Shown: positions 8,478-18,233, counted from the stretch's first letter. The stretch: 64,000 bases of DNA from Pedobacter cryophilus (GCF_005116455.1 NZ_SWBP01000005.1:248001-312000); one strand, 5' to 3'. Program-made: numbers and translations. The notes: a model not told the origin generated them from the letters alone.

Positions 8478-9434
8478 ATGAAAACATCTTTCGACTTTGA
8501 TAAGCCCATTGCAGATTTACAGCATCAGGTAGAAAAAGTAAAGCAGATAGCAGAAAAAACAAAAGTTGATATGTCTGCCACTTTGAAAGAACTGGACGAA
8601 AAAATCGAAAAAGCAAAGCTAGATATCTACAGTAATCTTACTGGATGGCAACAAGTTCAAATCTCCAGACATCCAGAACGTCCTTACACTTTACAATATA
8701 TAGAATCTATTTGTGATGATTTTATAGAAATGCATGGCGACAGAACTGTAAAAGATGACAAAGCAATTGTAGGTGGTTTTGGTTCAATTAATGGTCAAAC
8801 TGTGATGTTTATTGGTCATCAAAAGGGAATTAATACCAAGATGCGCCAATACAGAAATTTTGGCATGGCTAATCCAGAAGGATACAGAAAAGCTTTACGC
8901 TTGATGAAATTGGCCGAAAAATTCAACAAACCAGTAGTTACTTTTATTGATACTCCAGGCGCTTTTCCAGGTTTAGAAGCCGAGGAAAGAGGTCAGGGCG
9001 AAGCCATTGCAAGAAATTTACTAGAGATGTCTGTACTTCGAGTTCCTATTATTTGTATGATAGTAGGAGAGGGAGCATCAGGTGGAGCTTTAGGAATTGG
9101 AATTGGCGATAGAGTTTATATGTTAGAGCATACTTGGTATTCTGTAATCTCTCCCGAATCTTGCTCTTCTATATTATGGAGAAGTTGGGATTTTAAAGAA
9201 AAAGCTGCTGAGTGTTTGAAATTAACGGCTGATGATATGTTAGCTAATAAGTTAATTGACGGCATTATTAAAGAGCCTATGGGTGGTGCACATCAAGATC
9301 CAGAAGCGATGAGTGCAACCATTAAAGAAAAAATCATTGCAGATTTAGCCGAATTAAGAAGCAAAAAAGTAGATACTTTAATTACTGAAAGAATTGATAA
9401 ATTTTGCGCCATGGGCGTGGTAGTAGAAGAATAA
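8478..9434 (+). CDS. accA: acetyl-CoA carboxylase carboxyltransferase subunit alpha
   Basis: Transfers the carboxyl group from carboxybiotin to acetyl-CoA to make malonyl-CoA, the first committed step of fatty acid synthesis, as part of the AccA2-AccD2 complex. At 318 residues it has the usual length. The coiled N-terminus ([17 protein letters not shown]) is followed by the crotonase-fold core with [37 protein letters not shown] and the oxyanion region [15 protein letters not shown], then [13 protein letters not shown]. The accD gene is not adjacent, which is common in this phylum. Ends at a strong terminator shared with the convergent DUF2723 gene. Confidence 0.97.
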   Translation: MKTSFDFDKPIADLQHQVEKVKQIAEKTKVDMSATLKELDEKIEKAKLDIYSNLTGWQQVQISRHPERPYTLQYIESICDDFIEMHGDRTVKDDKAIVGGFGSINGQTVMFIGHQKGINTKMRQYRNFGMANPEGYRKALRLMKLAEKFNKPVVTFIDTPGAFPGLEAEERGQGEAIARNLLEMSVLRVPIICMIVGEGASGGALGIGIGDRVYMLEHTWYSVISPESCSSILWRSWDFKEKAAECLKLTADDMLANKLIDGIIKEPMGGAHQDPEAMSATIKEKIIADLAELRSKKVDTLITERIDKFCAMGVVVEE

Positions 9435-9451
9435 GAATTTCTAAACATCAT

Positions 9452-9496
9452 AAAAAGAGCCTTATCAATTTTACTTGATAAGGCTCTTTCTTTTTA
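9452..9496. terminator. bidirectional terminator between accA and the DUF2723 gene
   Basis: Perfect arms AAAGAGCCTTATCAA and TTGATAAGGCTCTTT, with A- and T-runs on the outer sides. Confidence 0.85.
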
Positions 9497-9510
9497 CAAG
9501 GTATTTTTTA

Positions 9511-12500
9511 TTAACGGGTCATTCCAAACTGACTTTCATAAACTTTTAGCTTACTACTCACTTCTTTGTTAAGTGCAGTTTCGCCATATTTTTTGGTCAT
9601 TTCATCAAACTGTGTTAACACAAAAAGATTTAATTGAATATCTCTACTTCCTAAGTTCTCTTTGTTCTGAATTAAACTTTGGTGGTAATCTAATTCTTCG
9701 CAAATTAAAGTAGTGCTTTGTTTTAAGAGGTCATTAGCCTCGTTTTTCATGCCTATTTGATACATAATACTAATCATCTCATATTTGCCTAAAGCAAAAT
9801 TAGGGTCGTAAGTAGTTTTTACTGGTATCACATTTAAACACTGTTTCATTACCTTTCTTGCACTATCAACTTTGCCTTCAAAAATCAGATTTTTAGCTAA
9901 TTCGTTGAATTTATTCACCGATAGAAAAACCATTTTTTGAGATTCGGGGTCTAAATATTTTGCAGTTTTAAGGTTGTCCCAATTAAATTTAGTCATTAAA
10001 TTGGTGTACATCACATCAGTATTTACAGCTTCAGTTTCATTTATTGGGCTATCAGATGGTATTTTGTCTTTAATTTTAGGAATCAGTCTTAAAGCAAATC
10101 CTTCATTAAATAGATACTTGTCTAAGCCCATAAAATTGCTGTTAGGAACCGTAAACGCAAAATAAATAGGACGTTCCCAATTATTATGTAAAAGCATATC
10201 TAAAATAGCTAGTTGGCCTTTAGTTAAATAACCATTGCTAAAGCTCCATTCCATTTCTTTAACAATTTTGAAACCTTCTTCTTTGGTAATGGTATTGGTT
10301 TTTAATAGCTGAAAAGGATCAACAGTTAGCTTAAAGTTTTTGGTAGGCAAGAAGTTTTCTTTTTTACCACTTTGGTATTCTACTTTGGCTTCTGGATTAT
10401 CAGAAGTAACAAACTCAAAAATATCTTTAAGATCTTGTGGGCCTGTTAAATTAAAATCTTGATAAAAGATCACATCTCTAACTCCACTTACATATTGCTC
10501 TGGCTTAAGCGACATGGGTAAAGGAGCCGAACCATTAAAAGGCCTTCTTAACTGGTTAATATACCAGTCAGTATCAAATAAACTTAAGTTTACAATTCTA
10601 ACATCGGGTCTAAAATTTTCTACTTCCTGAACATACCATAATGGATAGGTGTCGTTATCTCCGTAAGTAAACAAAATTGCATTTGGAGCGCAACTATTTA
10701 AATAGTTTTTAGCAAAATCTCTGGCTGTAGTTTTCTCAGAACGATTATGATCATCCCATTCTTGACTAGCCATTAATATAGGTGCAGCAAATAAACAAAT
10801 GGCTGTTGCGCCAATAGCAGCTGTTTTTGGAGTAATTACTTTTCTTAACCAATCCGTTACTGCAAAAACACCTAAGCCAATCCAAATGGCAAAAGCGTAA
10901 AAAGAGCCTACATACGCATAATCTCTTTCTCTGGGTTGACTAGGGGTTTGATTCAAGTAAATTACGATAGCTAATCCTGTAAAGAAAAAAAGTAACCCTA
11001 CTATTCCAGCATCTTTCTGGCTATTTTTAAAGTGCCAAAATGCACCTAACAATCCAATAATTAAGGGCAAAAAGAAAAGTTGATTATTCGCTTTATTTTT
11101 GGTGATGCTTGATGGTAGTTTAGATTGATCACCTAATCTCCAGGCATCTAAAAATTTAATTCCACTTATCCAGTTTCCATCTGTGTAGTTTCCAATTCCC
11201 TGAGTATCATTTTGTTTGCCTGCAAAATTCCATAAGAAATAACGCATATACATAAAGCCAATTTGGTAAGTACCAAACCAGCCTAAGTTGGTGGCAAAAG
11301 TTGGACTCTCTTCCGGACCTAAATCCATCCAGTCTCTGTAAACTGCCGGATGATTAGAATCATCACTATACATTCTTGGAAAAAGTGTGTTTTTATCATA
11401 TACATAAGATTGCTTTTGCCCAGCTATCTCATATTTTTGCTCTCCTTTTCTATAAATATTTCCATTTTGTTTAGACTCTACCGGTTTAGAATCAAAATTC
11501 TGACCATACAATAATGGTCTGTCGCCATATTGTTCTCTGTTTAAATAACTTAAAAAAGAAAATGCATCTGAAGGATCACTGTTGTTTAATGTTGGATTTG
11601 CTTTGGCTCTAATCACCACAAAGGCATAAGAACTATAACCAAATAAGATTAAAACAAAAGACAACATGGCTAAATTTAGAATAGGTTTTTTCTTTTTGAT
11701 AGAATACATAATCAACCAAATGGTTGTGGCTGTTAACAATATGCCAAAGAAAATAACCCCGCTTCCAAATCCTAAACCAAAAGTGTTAACAAACAATAAA
11801 TCAAAATTGGCGGCAATTTTAATCATGTATTGAATGATGCCGTATTGCACAAAACCTAAAATAAGGATACCAACAAAAAGGGCTATGAAAACGCCTCCTG
11901 TTGTTGTGGTTTTAGCTCTTCTAAAGTAGTAAACCACAGCCATTGCTGGGATTGCTAATAAGTTTAACAAATGGACGCCAATAGATAAACCCATTACATA
12001 AGCAATAAATAAAATCCATTTATCGGCTCTTGGTTCATCTGCATGAGCATCCCATTTTAAAATGGCCCAAAAAACTACCGCAGTAGATAAGGAAGACATG
12101 GCGTAAACTTCGGCCTCAACAGCAGAAAACCAAAATGAATCTGAAAAGGCATAAGCCAAGGCTCCAACTAATCCAGCTCCCATGATGCTGATCATTCTAA
12201 ATTGATCAGGGGTTTCACCATATTTTAAAACTGCTTTTCTTCCTAAAGCGGTGATGGTCCAAAACAAAAACATAATAGTAGCAGCGCTAGAAAGTGCCGA
12301 ACTCATGTTTACGCAATAAGCAACCATCTTAGGGTCATTAGCAAACAAACTAAAAACTTTGCCAACAATAAGAAATAATGGAGCACCCGGTTGGTGAACA
12401 ATTTGAAGTTTATAAGCGGCAGAAATAAATTCACCACAATCCCAATAGCTGGCAGTAGGTTCTAATGTTAAAATATAAACTGTAGATGCAATTAGAAACG

Positions 12501-12540
12501 TTAGCCAGCCTAACAGGTTGTTAATTTTAGTATAGGTCAT
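9511..12540 (-). CDS. DUF2723 polytopic membrane protein (GT-C-like glycosyltransferase candidate)
   Basis: A 1009-residue protein with roughly a dozen membrane helices in the first 610 residues and a soluble, helical C-terminus from about 620. The start, WLTFLIASTVYILTLEPTASYWDCGEFISAAYKLQIVHQPGAPLF without interruption, is the DUF2723 signature; the acidic pair in WDCGEF sits after the first helix, where GT-C enzymes keep a catalytic acidic residue. The family includes eukaryotic TMEM260, reported as a protein O-mannosyltransferase. Bacteroidota do O-glycosylate exported proteins, so a lipid-linked sugar transfer role fits, but this is inference. Single gene; convergent with accA. Confidence 0.85.
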   Translation of the reverse strand: MTYTKINNLLGWLTFLIASTVYILTLEPTASYWDCGEFISAAYKLQIVHQPGAPLFLIVGKVFSLFANDPKMVAYCVNMSSALSSAATIMFLFWTITALGRKAVLKYGETPDQFRMISIMGAGLVGALAYAFSDSFWFSAVEAEVYAMSSLSTAVVFWAILKWDAHADEPRADKWILFIAYVMGLSIGVHLLNLLAIPAMAVVYYFRRAKTTTTGGVFIALFVGILILGFVQYGIIQYMIKIAANFDLLFVNTFGLGFGSGVIFFGILLTATTIWLIMYSIKKKKPILNLAMLSFVLILFGYSSYAFVVIRAKANPTLNNSDPSDAFSFLSYLNREQYGDRPLLYGQNFDSKPVESKQNGNIYRKGEQKYEIAGQKQSYVYDKNTLFPRMYSDDSNHPAVYRDWMDLGPEESPTFATNLGWFGTYQIGFMYMRYFLWNFAGKQNDTQGIGNYTDGNWISGIKFLDAWRLGDQSKLPSSITKNKANNQLFFLPLIIGLLGAFWHFKNSQKDAGIVGLLFFFTGLAIVIYLNQTPSQPRERDYAYVGSFYAFAIWIGLGVFAVTDWLRKVITPKTAAIGATAICLFAAPILMASQEWDDHNRSEKTTARDFAKNYLNSCAPNAILFTYGDNDTYPLWYVQEVENFRPDVRIVNLSLFDTDWYINQLRRPFNGSAPLPMSLKPEQYVSGVRDVIFYQDFNLTGPQDLKDIFEFVTSDNPEAKVEYQSGKKENFLPTKNFKLTVDPFQLLKTNTITKEEGFKIVKEMEWSFSNGYLTKGQLAILDMLLHNNWERPIYFAFTVPNSNFMGLDKYLFNEGFALRLIPKIKDKIPSDSPINETEAVNTDVMYTNLMTKFNWDNLKTAKYLDPESQKMVFLSVNKFNELAKNLIFEGKVDSARKVMKQCLNVIPVKTTYDPNFALGKYEMISIMYQIGMKNEANDLLKQSTTLICEELDYHQSLIQNKENLGSRDIQLNLFVLTQFDEMTKKYGETALNKEVSSKLKVYESQFGMTR

Positions 12541-12727
12541 TTTTATTTTGATCTTTTAAACGCCGAAAATAACTATTTGAAATTAAAATCAAGCCAATTT
12601 AACATTTATTAACCCTAGTAGTAAATTCTAATAGTGTGGTTTGATCTTGATGATGAATAGTTTAGCACTTATAATTAACTCATATTGAGATTTTAAAGAT
12701 AGATTTAGTATTTATTTGTAAAATAAA

Positions 12728-12758
12728 TTTGCATCGTTTATTTAATGCCCTATATTTG
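12728..12758 (+). promoter_or_regulatory. promoter of tRNA-Gln
   Basis: TTTG (12728-12731), then exactly 19 bases, then TATATTTG (12751-12758): a textbook Bacteroidota sigma-A promoter. The tRNA begins 41 bases downstream. Confidence 0.85.
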
Positions 12759-12799
12759 CATTCCATTTCAGGAAAAGAATATTTTTTTTGAAATAAGAT

Positions 12800-12870
12800 T
12801 GCCCGATAGTATAAAGGTAGTACAACGGTTTTTGGTACCGTTTGTCTAGGTTCGAATCCTGGTCGGGCAA
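12800..12870 (+). tRNA. tRNA-Gln(TTG)
   Basis: A 71-nt cloverleaf. The acceptor arms TGCCCGA (12800-12806) and TCGGGCA (12863-12869) pair fully, the discriminator is A, the anticodon loop reads TTTTGGT with anticodon TTG, and the T-arm contains GGTTCGAATCC. CCA is not encoded. Followed by its own terminator. Confidence 0.97.
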
Positions 12871-12874
12871 CTTC

Positions 12875-12914
12875 AAAAATTCGGATAGTAAATATACCAT
12901 CCGAATTTTTTTTT
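12875..12914 (+). terminator. terminator after tRNA-Gln
   Basis: Hairpin AAAAATTCGGAT / ATCCGAATTTTT followed by a T-run; it separates the tRNA from prs 27 bases later. Confidence 0.8.
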
Positions 12915-12940
12915 AATTTTCTATTCGAATTCGAAAGATC

Positions 12941-13882
12941 ATGCCATCAGCTTTTAATACAGTAAAACTTTTCTCTGGCTCAGGCACTACTGCCTTATCA
13001 GAAAGAATTTCAAAATCTTATGGTAAAGAATTAGGAAAAATCACCCTATCTCGTTTTTCTGATGGGGAGTTTCAACCTTCTTATGACGAGTCTATCCGTG
13101 GTTGCGATGTTTTTTTAATCCAATCCACCTGTCAACCCAACGATAATTTATTAGAGCTTTTGATGATGATTGACGCTGCTAAAAGAGCATCGGCACATTA
13201 TATTACAGCTGTTATTCCTTATTTTGGTTTAGCCAGACAGGATAGAAAAGACAAACCAAGAGTAGCTATTGGAGCAAAATTAGTAGCTAACTTATTAGTA
13301 GCCGCCGGAATCCACCGTATTATGACTATGGATTTACATGCAGCACAAATCCAAGGTTTTTTTGATATACCGGTAGATCACTTAGATGCTTCAGTAATAT
13401 TTGTTCCCTACATTAAAAGTTTAGGATTAGAGAATTTAACTATTGCATCACCAGATATGGGCGGTTCTTACCGAGCCAGAACTTTTGCAAAGTATTTTAA
13501 TGCAGAGGTGGTTATTTGTGATAAAAGAAGAAAAAGAGCCAACGAAATAGAATCTATGTCTATTATTGGAGATGTAACAGGGCAAGATATTGTATTAATA
13601 GATGATATTATTGATACAGCGGGTACACTATCAAAAGCAGCCGGATTAATTATGGAAAAAGGGGCCAGAAGTGTGAGAGCAGTTTGTACCCACGCCGTAT
13701 TATCAGGCAAAGCTTATGAAACCATTGAAAATTCGGCTTTAACAGAGTTAATTGTAACAGATACAATTCCTTTGAAACACGAGAGTCCAAAAATTAGGGT
13801 TTTATCAACTTCAGATCTTTTTGCAAAAGCAATTGCCAACGTAAATGAGCATGCTTCAATAAGTGATCTTTTTAAAATTTAA
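12941..13882 (+). CDS. prs: ribose-phosphate pyrophosphokinase
   Basis: Makes phosphoribosyl pyrophosphate from ribose 5-phosphate and ATP for nucleotide, histidine and tryptophan synthesis. The 313-residue protein has the usual length. Visible hallmarks are KLFSGSGT and FSDGEFQPSYDESIRG at the N-terminus, the catalytic flexible loop PYFGLARQDRKDKPR, DLHAAQIQGFFDIPVDHL, and the PRPP-binding loop VLIDDIIDTAGT near residues 210-221. rplY follows after 31 bases and is probably co-transcribed, a pairing often seen in bacteria. Confidence 0.97.
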   Translation: MPSAFNTVKLFSGSGTTALSERISKSYGKELGKITLSRFSDGEFQPSYDESIRGCDVFLIQSTCQPNDNLLELLMMIDAAKRASAHYITAVIPYFGLARQDRKDKPRVAIGAKLVANLLVAAGIHRIMTMDLHAAQIQGFFDIPVDHLDASVIFVPYIKSLGLENLTIASPDMGGSYRARTFAKYFNAEVVICDKRRKRANEIESMSIIGDVTGQDIVLIDDIIDTAGTLSKAAGLIMEKGARSVRAVCTHAVLSGKAYETIENSALTELIVTDTIPLKHESPKIRVLSTSDLFAKAIANVNEHASISDLFKI

Positions 13883-13913
13883 TTAATTAAACAATACATA
13901 TAATAATAAAAGC

Positions 13914-14492
13914 ATGAAAACATTCGCTATTAGCGGTTCTCCTAGAGAGAACGTAGGGAAACGCGACGCAAAGGAATTGCGTTACGAAGGTAAAGTACCA
14001 GCTGTTTTATACGGTGGTAAAACGCAAACTCATTTTGCAATTGATGCTCCGGCATTAAAAGGTTTGGTTTACACAGATGAAGTAAACTTTGTAGAGTTGA
14101 GTATTGATGGCAAAAAATCTAAGGCCATTATGCAGGCTATCCAGTTTCACCCATTAACAGAAAAAATCTTACATATTGATTTTCTTCAATTATTTGATGA
14201 TAAAGCTGTAACTATTGAGATTCCAGTGAAATTAACCGGAACTTCTCCAGGTGTTAAAGAAGGTGGTAAACTAGTTCAAAAATTACGTAAACTAAAGGTA
14301 AATGCATTACCTAAAGATATGCCACAGTTTGTAGAGGTTTCTTTAGAGCCTTTAGAAGTTGGTAAATCTGTTAGAGTACGTGATTTACAAGCTAAAGGTT
14401 ATACTATCACTAACGTAGCAGAAGATACAGTTGTTTCTGTAATTATGTCTAGAGCATTAAAGCAAGCAGAGCAAGTAGCTGGTAAAAAGTAA
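13914..14492 (+). CDS. rplY: 50S ribosomal protein L25/Ctc
   Basis: Binds 5S rRNA in the large ribosomal subunit. The 192-residue protein is the long Ctc/TL5 form: an L25 domain (residues 1-90, with GSPRENVGKRDAKELRYEG and PAVLYGG) plus a C-terminal TL5-like beta domain (about 95-182, with EIPVKLTGTSPGVKEGG and LRKLKVNALP). It lies 31 bases downstream of prs and ends at a perfect palindromic terminator. Confidence 0.96.
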   Translation: MKTFAISGSPRENVGKRDAKELRYEGKVPAVLYGGKTQTHFAIDAPALKGLVYTDEVNFVELSIDGKKSKAIMQAIQFHPLTEKILHIDFLQLFDDKAVTIEIPVKLTGTSPGVKEGGKLVQKLRKLKVNALPKDMPQFVEVSLEPLEVGKSVRVRDLQAKGYTITNVAEDTVVSVIMSRALKQAEQVAGKK

Positions 14493-14510
14493 TTTTTACT
14501 GATCTTGACA

Positions 14511-14550
14511 AACCAAAAAAGGCTTCGAATTTTCGAAGCCTTTTTTGGTT
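14511..14550. terminator. bidirectional terminator between rplY and recA
   Basis: Perfect 40-base palindrome with arms of 18 bases or more (AACCAAAAAAGGCTTCGA and its complement) and a 4-base AT loop. A- and T-runs on both sides suit termination of both convergent genes. Confidence 0.9.
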
Positions 14551-14573
14551 AAATATGATTTTAAGAATGTTAT

Positions 14574-15590
14574 TTATTCCGGCTCTACTGGTAAAGTAAC
14601 TCCAGAAACAGCATTTTTAATTTTTAATTCTATTTCATCACTTAACTCTGGGTTATCTTTTAATAAGTTTTTTACCCCATCTCTTCCCTGACCTAGTTTG
14701 GTATCGCCATAGCTAAACCAAGAACCTGCTTTTTTAACAATTCCGTATTCTACCCCTAAATCTATAATTTCTCCAACTTTAGAAATTCCTTCCCCAAACA
14801 TAATGTCAAATTCGGCAATTCTAAAAGGTGGTGCTACTTTGTTTTTAACGATTTTTACTTTTACACGGTTACCAGAAACCTCATCGCTATCCTTAATTTG
14901 TGCAATTCTTCTAATATCCAAACGAACAGATGCGTAAAATTTTAATGCATTACCACCGGTTGTAGTTTCGGGGTTACCAAACATTACACCAATTTTCTCT
15001 CTCAACTGATTGATGAAAATACAAGTACAATTGGTTTTGCTAATGGTACCAGTCAATTTTCTTAAGGCTTGAGACATTAAACGAGCTTGTAAACCCATTT
15101 TAGAATCTCCCATTTCACCTTCAATCTCACTTTTTGGAACTAAAGCTGCAACAGAGTCAATAACGATGACATCTATGGCTCCAGAACGGATTAAATTATC
15201 TGCAATTTCTAAAGCTTGTTCGCCATTATCAGGTTGAGAGATTAATAAGTTTTCAATATCAACACCTAATTTTTTAGCGTAAAACTGATCAAAAGCATGT
15301 TCTGCATCAATAAATGCTGCAATTCCACCTTTTTTCTGAGCTTCAGCAATAATGTGAGTAGCTAAAGTAGTTTTACCAGAAGATTCTGGGCCGTAAATTT
15401 CAACCACTCTTCCTCTTGGCACACCACCAATACCTAAAGCAATATCTAAACCCAAAGAACCGGTAGAGATAAACTCCATAGCTTCAACAGGGGCATCGCC
15501 TAGTTTCATTACAGCACCTTTACCATAAGATTTTTCTAATTTATCTAAGGTTAATTGAAGGGCTTTTAGTTTTTCGTTACTTACGCTCAT
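14574..15590 (-). CDS. recA: recombinase RecA
   Basis: Forms the ATP-dependent filament on single-stranded DNA for homologous recombination and for LexA-type co-proteolysis. The 338 residues include Walker A GPESSGKT (67-74), the Walker B region [13 protein letters not shown], loop L1 around [22 protein letters not shown], loop L2 with [20 protein letters not shown], and the C-terminal domain. Full length. It is transcribed alone; nth is 136 bases upstream on the same strand. Confidence 0.98.
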   Translation of the reverse strand: MSVSNEKLKALQLTLDKLEKSYGKGAVMKLGDAPVEAMEFISTGSLGLDIALGIGGVPRGRVVEIYGPESSGKTTLATHIIAEAQKKGGIAAFIDAEHAFDQFYAKKLGVDIENLLISQPDNGEQALEIADNLIRSGAIDVIVIDSVAALVPKSEIEGEMGDSKMGLQARLMSQALRKLTGTISKTNCTCIFINQLREKIGVMFGNPETTTGGNALKFYASVRLDIRRIAQIKDSDEVSGNRVKVKIVKNKVAPPFRIAEFDIMFGEGISKVGEIIDLGVEYGIVKKAGSWFSYGDTKLGQGRDGVKNLLKDNPELSDEIELKIKNAVSGVTLPVEPE

Positions 15591-15725
15591 GTATAATATT
15601 TTTAGTATTTGGCTTTAAAATCAATTTCGAACTGCAAAAATTGCTAATATTTTTGGCATTTTAAAATTTATTATTTTAAACTTAATTAAGATGATTCAAT
15701 TTTCAAATTAATGTGAGTAAAAAGC

Positions 15726-16478
15726 CTATTTAACGGCTCTTTTGTTTAATTCTTTAGCAATTTTATCTTTCTTTAATTTTTGTGCTTTTTGCTTTTTTAG
15801 TTTGATTTGTGCTTTTTCTGCTCTTTTTAAAGCTGCTGGAGTGTTTTGCGCTTCATAATATTTGCAAAAATGACTAATTGGGCAAATCTCACATTTTGGA
15901 CTTCGGGCTAAACAAATATAGCGACCATGTAATATGAGCCAATGGTGCGCAATATGAATTTTCTCTTCAGGAAGATATTTTACCAATTGCTTTTCTACGG
16001 CTAATGGGGTTTTTGCAGCAGTGGTTAAGCCTAATCTGTTAGAAACTCTAAACACATGCGTATCTACCGCCATGGTAGGGGCGTTGTATATCACAGATGC
16101 AATCACATTAGCCGTTTTTCTGCCTACACCAGGCATTTTTTGTAAATCGTTAATGTCTTCTGGTACTATGCCTTTAAATTCTTCCACCAAAATTTTTGCC
16201 ATGCCTACTAAATGCTTGGCTTTATTATTAGGATAACTTACTGAACGTATATAAGTGAAAACTTCATCAGAGGTTGCCGCAGCTAATGATTCTGGTGTTG
16301 GAAAGCGTTCGAATAGTTTAGGGGTAATTTGATTGATGCGTTTATCAGTGCATTGAGCCGAAAGAATAACTGCAATTAATAATTCAAACGGATTGGTATA
16401 ATGTAATTCGGTTTCTGCTATTGGTTGATGGGTTGAAAAATAATCAACAAAGGCTTTGTAACGATCTGTTTTTAACAT
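15726..16478 (-). CDS. nth: endonuclease III (base-excision repair glycosylase/AP lyase)
   Basis: Removes oxidised pyrimidines from DNA and nicks at the abasic site. The 250-residue protein has the helix-hairpin-helix LQKMPGVGRKTANV with catalytic Lys121, the catalytic Asp139 in VDTHVFRV, and the [4Fe-4S] cluster set Cys189-X6-Cys196-X2-Cys199-X5-Cys205. A lysine-rich tail of about 35 residues (from 215) extends beyond the usual end of the family and may add DNA affinity. hepT ends 19 bases upstream on the same strand. Confidence 0.96.
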   Translation of the reverse strand: MLKTDRYKAFVDYFSTHQPIAETELHYTNPFELLIAVILSAQCTDKRINQITPKLFERFPTPESLAAATSDEVFTYIRSVSYPNNKAKHLVGMAKILVEEFKGIVPEDINDLQKMPGVGRKTANVIASVIYNAPTMAVDTHVFRVSNRLGLTTAAKTPLAVEKQLVKYLPEEKIHIAHHWLILHGRYICLARSPKCEICPISHFCKYYEAQNTPAALKRAEKAQIKLKKQKAQKLKKDKIAKELNKRAVK

Positions 16479-16496
16479 GAATAATTTTGTAAATGA

Positions 16497-16832
16497 TTAT
16501 TTGATTAACGCAATAATCTCGATTTTTAATTGAGGAATATGTTTTATAACTAATCCCCAAATTACATCATCAGAAACGGAATCATAACCATGAATTATTC
16601 TATTTCTTACATCTACCAGCTTTCTTGAGTTTGAAATTAAAATTAAAGAATCTTTTTTTAATATTCTATTCATTGCCTCTCCAATGATCTCTACATTTCT
16701 TTCTACAGCTCTTTTTGTTCTAATATCTGCTTGATAATTTTTAAAGATTTTTGGTTGGTTTAAGAAGAAAGAGTCTATTTCATCAATGGCATTTAACATA
16801 TCATAAAGCCATGTATTTACATCATTGTCCAT
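16497..16832 (-). CDS. hepT: HepT-type RNase toxin (HEPN domain)
   Basis: A 111-residue HEPN (DUF86) protein, the toxin of the HepT-MntA system. The nuclease motif RX4HXY is complete: Arg76-NRII-His81-Gly-Tyr83. In characterised systems the Tyr of this motif is AMPylated by the partner MntA, which inactivates the RNase. I use the ATG at 16832; a TTG two codons upstream is possible but not needed. The start overlaps the end of mntA by 11 bases, so the two are translationally coupled. Confidence 0.92.
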   Translation of the reverse strand: MDNDVNTWLYDMLNAIDEIDSFFLNQPKIFKNYQADIRTKRAVERNVEIIGEAMNRILKKDSLILISNSRKLVDVRNRIIHGYDSVSDDVIWGLVIKHIPQLKIEIIALIK

Positions 16833-17127
16833 AAACAAGCTGTTTGTTTTGGTTTATTGATTGTCTTAGATAAGGGTTTTTAATGGCTTTTTCTTCCAAC
16901 AGGTCAATTGGTCTTTTAAGTATATCTTGTAATGAGAACTTAAAATCAAAGTAATTATCTGCATAATCCTCTACCTCAATATTAGAGAAATCAACAATTA
17001 GGTCAATATCACTAGATTCGTTGAAGTTGTCATTTAAAACAGAGCCGAAAGCGTACAGACTTTTAACTTTATATTTTTTACAAAGATTTACAATATCCGC
17101 AGTATATTTTTCTAATCTATACATCAT
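16822..17127 (-). CDS. mntA: MntA-type nucleotidyltransferase antitoxin
   Basis: A minimal nucleotidyltransferase of about 101 residues that acts as antitoxin by adding AMP groups to HepT. The family motif GSX10DXD is exact: Gly28-Ser29, ten residues, then Asp40-Ile-Asp42, and the third acidic residue follows in IVDFSNIEVEDY. Start taken at the ATG at 17127; a second ATG is adjacent, and a TTG lies two codons upstream. It precedes hepT with overlapping reading frames. Confidence 0.92.
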   Translation of the reverse strand: MMYRLEKYTADIVNLCKKYKVKSLYAFGSVLNDNFNESSDIDLIVDFSNIEVEDYADNYFDFKFSLQDILKRPIDLLEEKAIKNPYLRQSINQNKQLVYGQ

Positions 17128-17266
17128 AATCAATTATAAATTTAAGAATTTTATTTTTTGACTAAACATATTTTAGTAATTATAAAGTTAAATAGTTGGT
17201 TAATTGATGTTTATTTCTTTTCAAATTCAACTTATTACTTTAAACTCTTTACTTTCAACTTTTAGC

Positions 17267-18193
17267 TTAACTCTCAAACTTAATCCAACCTTCCCCTTCA
17301 TAACCAAAAACCAAATATTTAGGAGTAATCATCTCGGCAAGCATTTCTATGGTATCAACCACTCTTGGGCCGCTGCGATTAAAATAGGCGTTACCATCGG
17401 CAATGTAAATCATGTTGTTTTTTACGGCTGTTAAATCTCTCCAGCCGGGTAAGTTTATTAACAAATCAATTTCTCTTAATGTTCTGTCAATAGTAAAGCC
17501 GCAAGGTGAAACAACCATAACATCGGGGTTTTCATCATAAATTTGTTCCCAAGTTACAAAGGGAGAATGTTTGCCGTTTTCGGTTAATATGGGCATTCCG
17601 CCAGCTATTTCTATCAATTCTGGAATCCAATTGCCTGCTATCATCATCGGCGAAAGCCATTCTATACAAGCTACTTTAGGCTTACTTGGGAAAAATTTAA
17701 GCTTGTGTTTTACTAAATCAATTCGTTCTTGTAAGTCTTCTATAAGTTGATTCCCAGTTTCTTCAATCTCTAAAATTACGGCAGTTTCTTTTATTTCCCT
17801 AAAAATATCAGTTAAAGTATTGGGCTGTAAAGAAATTAATCGGGTGTTGTTTTTAAGTAAATCACTCAGGGCTTCTTCCACATCTTTTTCAGAAACCGCA
17901 CACACTTCACATTGTGCTTGGGTGATGATAATATCTGGTTTTAAAGATTCTATGAGTGCTTTGTCAATTTTGTAGATAGATAAAGCGTCTGATAAAATTT
18001 CCTTCACTTGGCGGTCTATTTCTACACTGCTGTTGCCAGATACAAATTTAGCATCAGAACAAACAGGCAATTCTTTTACACTTAAAGGGAAATCACATTC
18101 GTGAGAACGGCCAACTAAGTTGTCTTCTAAACCTAAAGCACAAATAATTTCTGTAGCTGCAGGTAATAAGGAAATGATTCTTTTCTTGTGCAT
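17267..18193 (-). CDS. cobalamin/metal-chelate binding protein, BtuF-like, without a signal peptide
   Basis: A 308-residue TroA-like 'helical backbone' binding protein related to BtuF. The N-terminal RIISLLPAATEIICALGLEDNLVGRSHECDFP is a contiguous match to the cobalamin-binding branch, followed by KPDIIITQAQCEVCAVS and the second lobe with PKVACIEWLSPMMIAGNWIPELIEIAGG. No signal peptide or lipobox is present (MHKKRIISLLPAATE), so it may act in the cytoplasm or depend on an unusual route, as in other COG0614 proteins of this type. No btuCD genes are near. A -7 box TATATTTG lies 15 bases upstream of the ATG. Confidence 0.8.
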   Translation of the reverse strand: MHKKRIISLLPAATEIICALGLEDNLVGRSHECDFPLSVKELPVCSDAKFVSGNSSVEIDRQVKEILSDALSIYKIDKALIESLKPDIIITQAQCEVCAVSEKDVEEALSDLLKNNTRLISLQPNTLTDIFREIKETAVILEIEETGNQLIEDLQERIDLVKHKLKFFPSKPKVACIEWLSPMMIAGNWIPELIEIAGGMPILTENGKHSPFVTWEQIYDENPDVMVVSPCGFTIDRTLREIDLLINLPGWRDLTAVKNNMIYIADGNAYFNRSGPRVVDTIEMLAEMITPKYLVFGYEGEGWIKFES

Positions 18194-18208
18194 TTATGAG
18201 TATTTTGG

Positions 18209-18216
18209 CAAATATA
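18209..18216 (-). promoter_or_regulatory. -7 box of the BtuF-like gene
   Basis: TATATTTG on the minus strand, 15 bases before the ATG at 18193, inside a 40-bp divergent intergenic space. Confidence 0.6.
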
Positions 18217-18233
18217 AAAATTTGAATGGTCTA

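Noticed and set aside
8136-8616. Two overlapping minus-strand frames around the terminator before accA
   Set aside because: They are antisense to coding sequence and cross a terminator; compositions are not protein-like.
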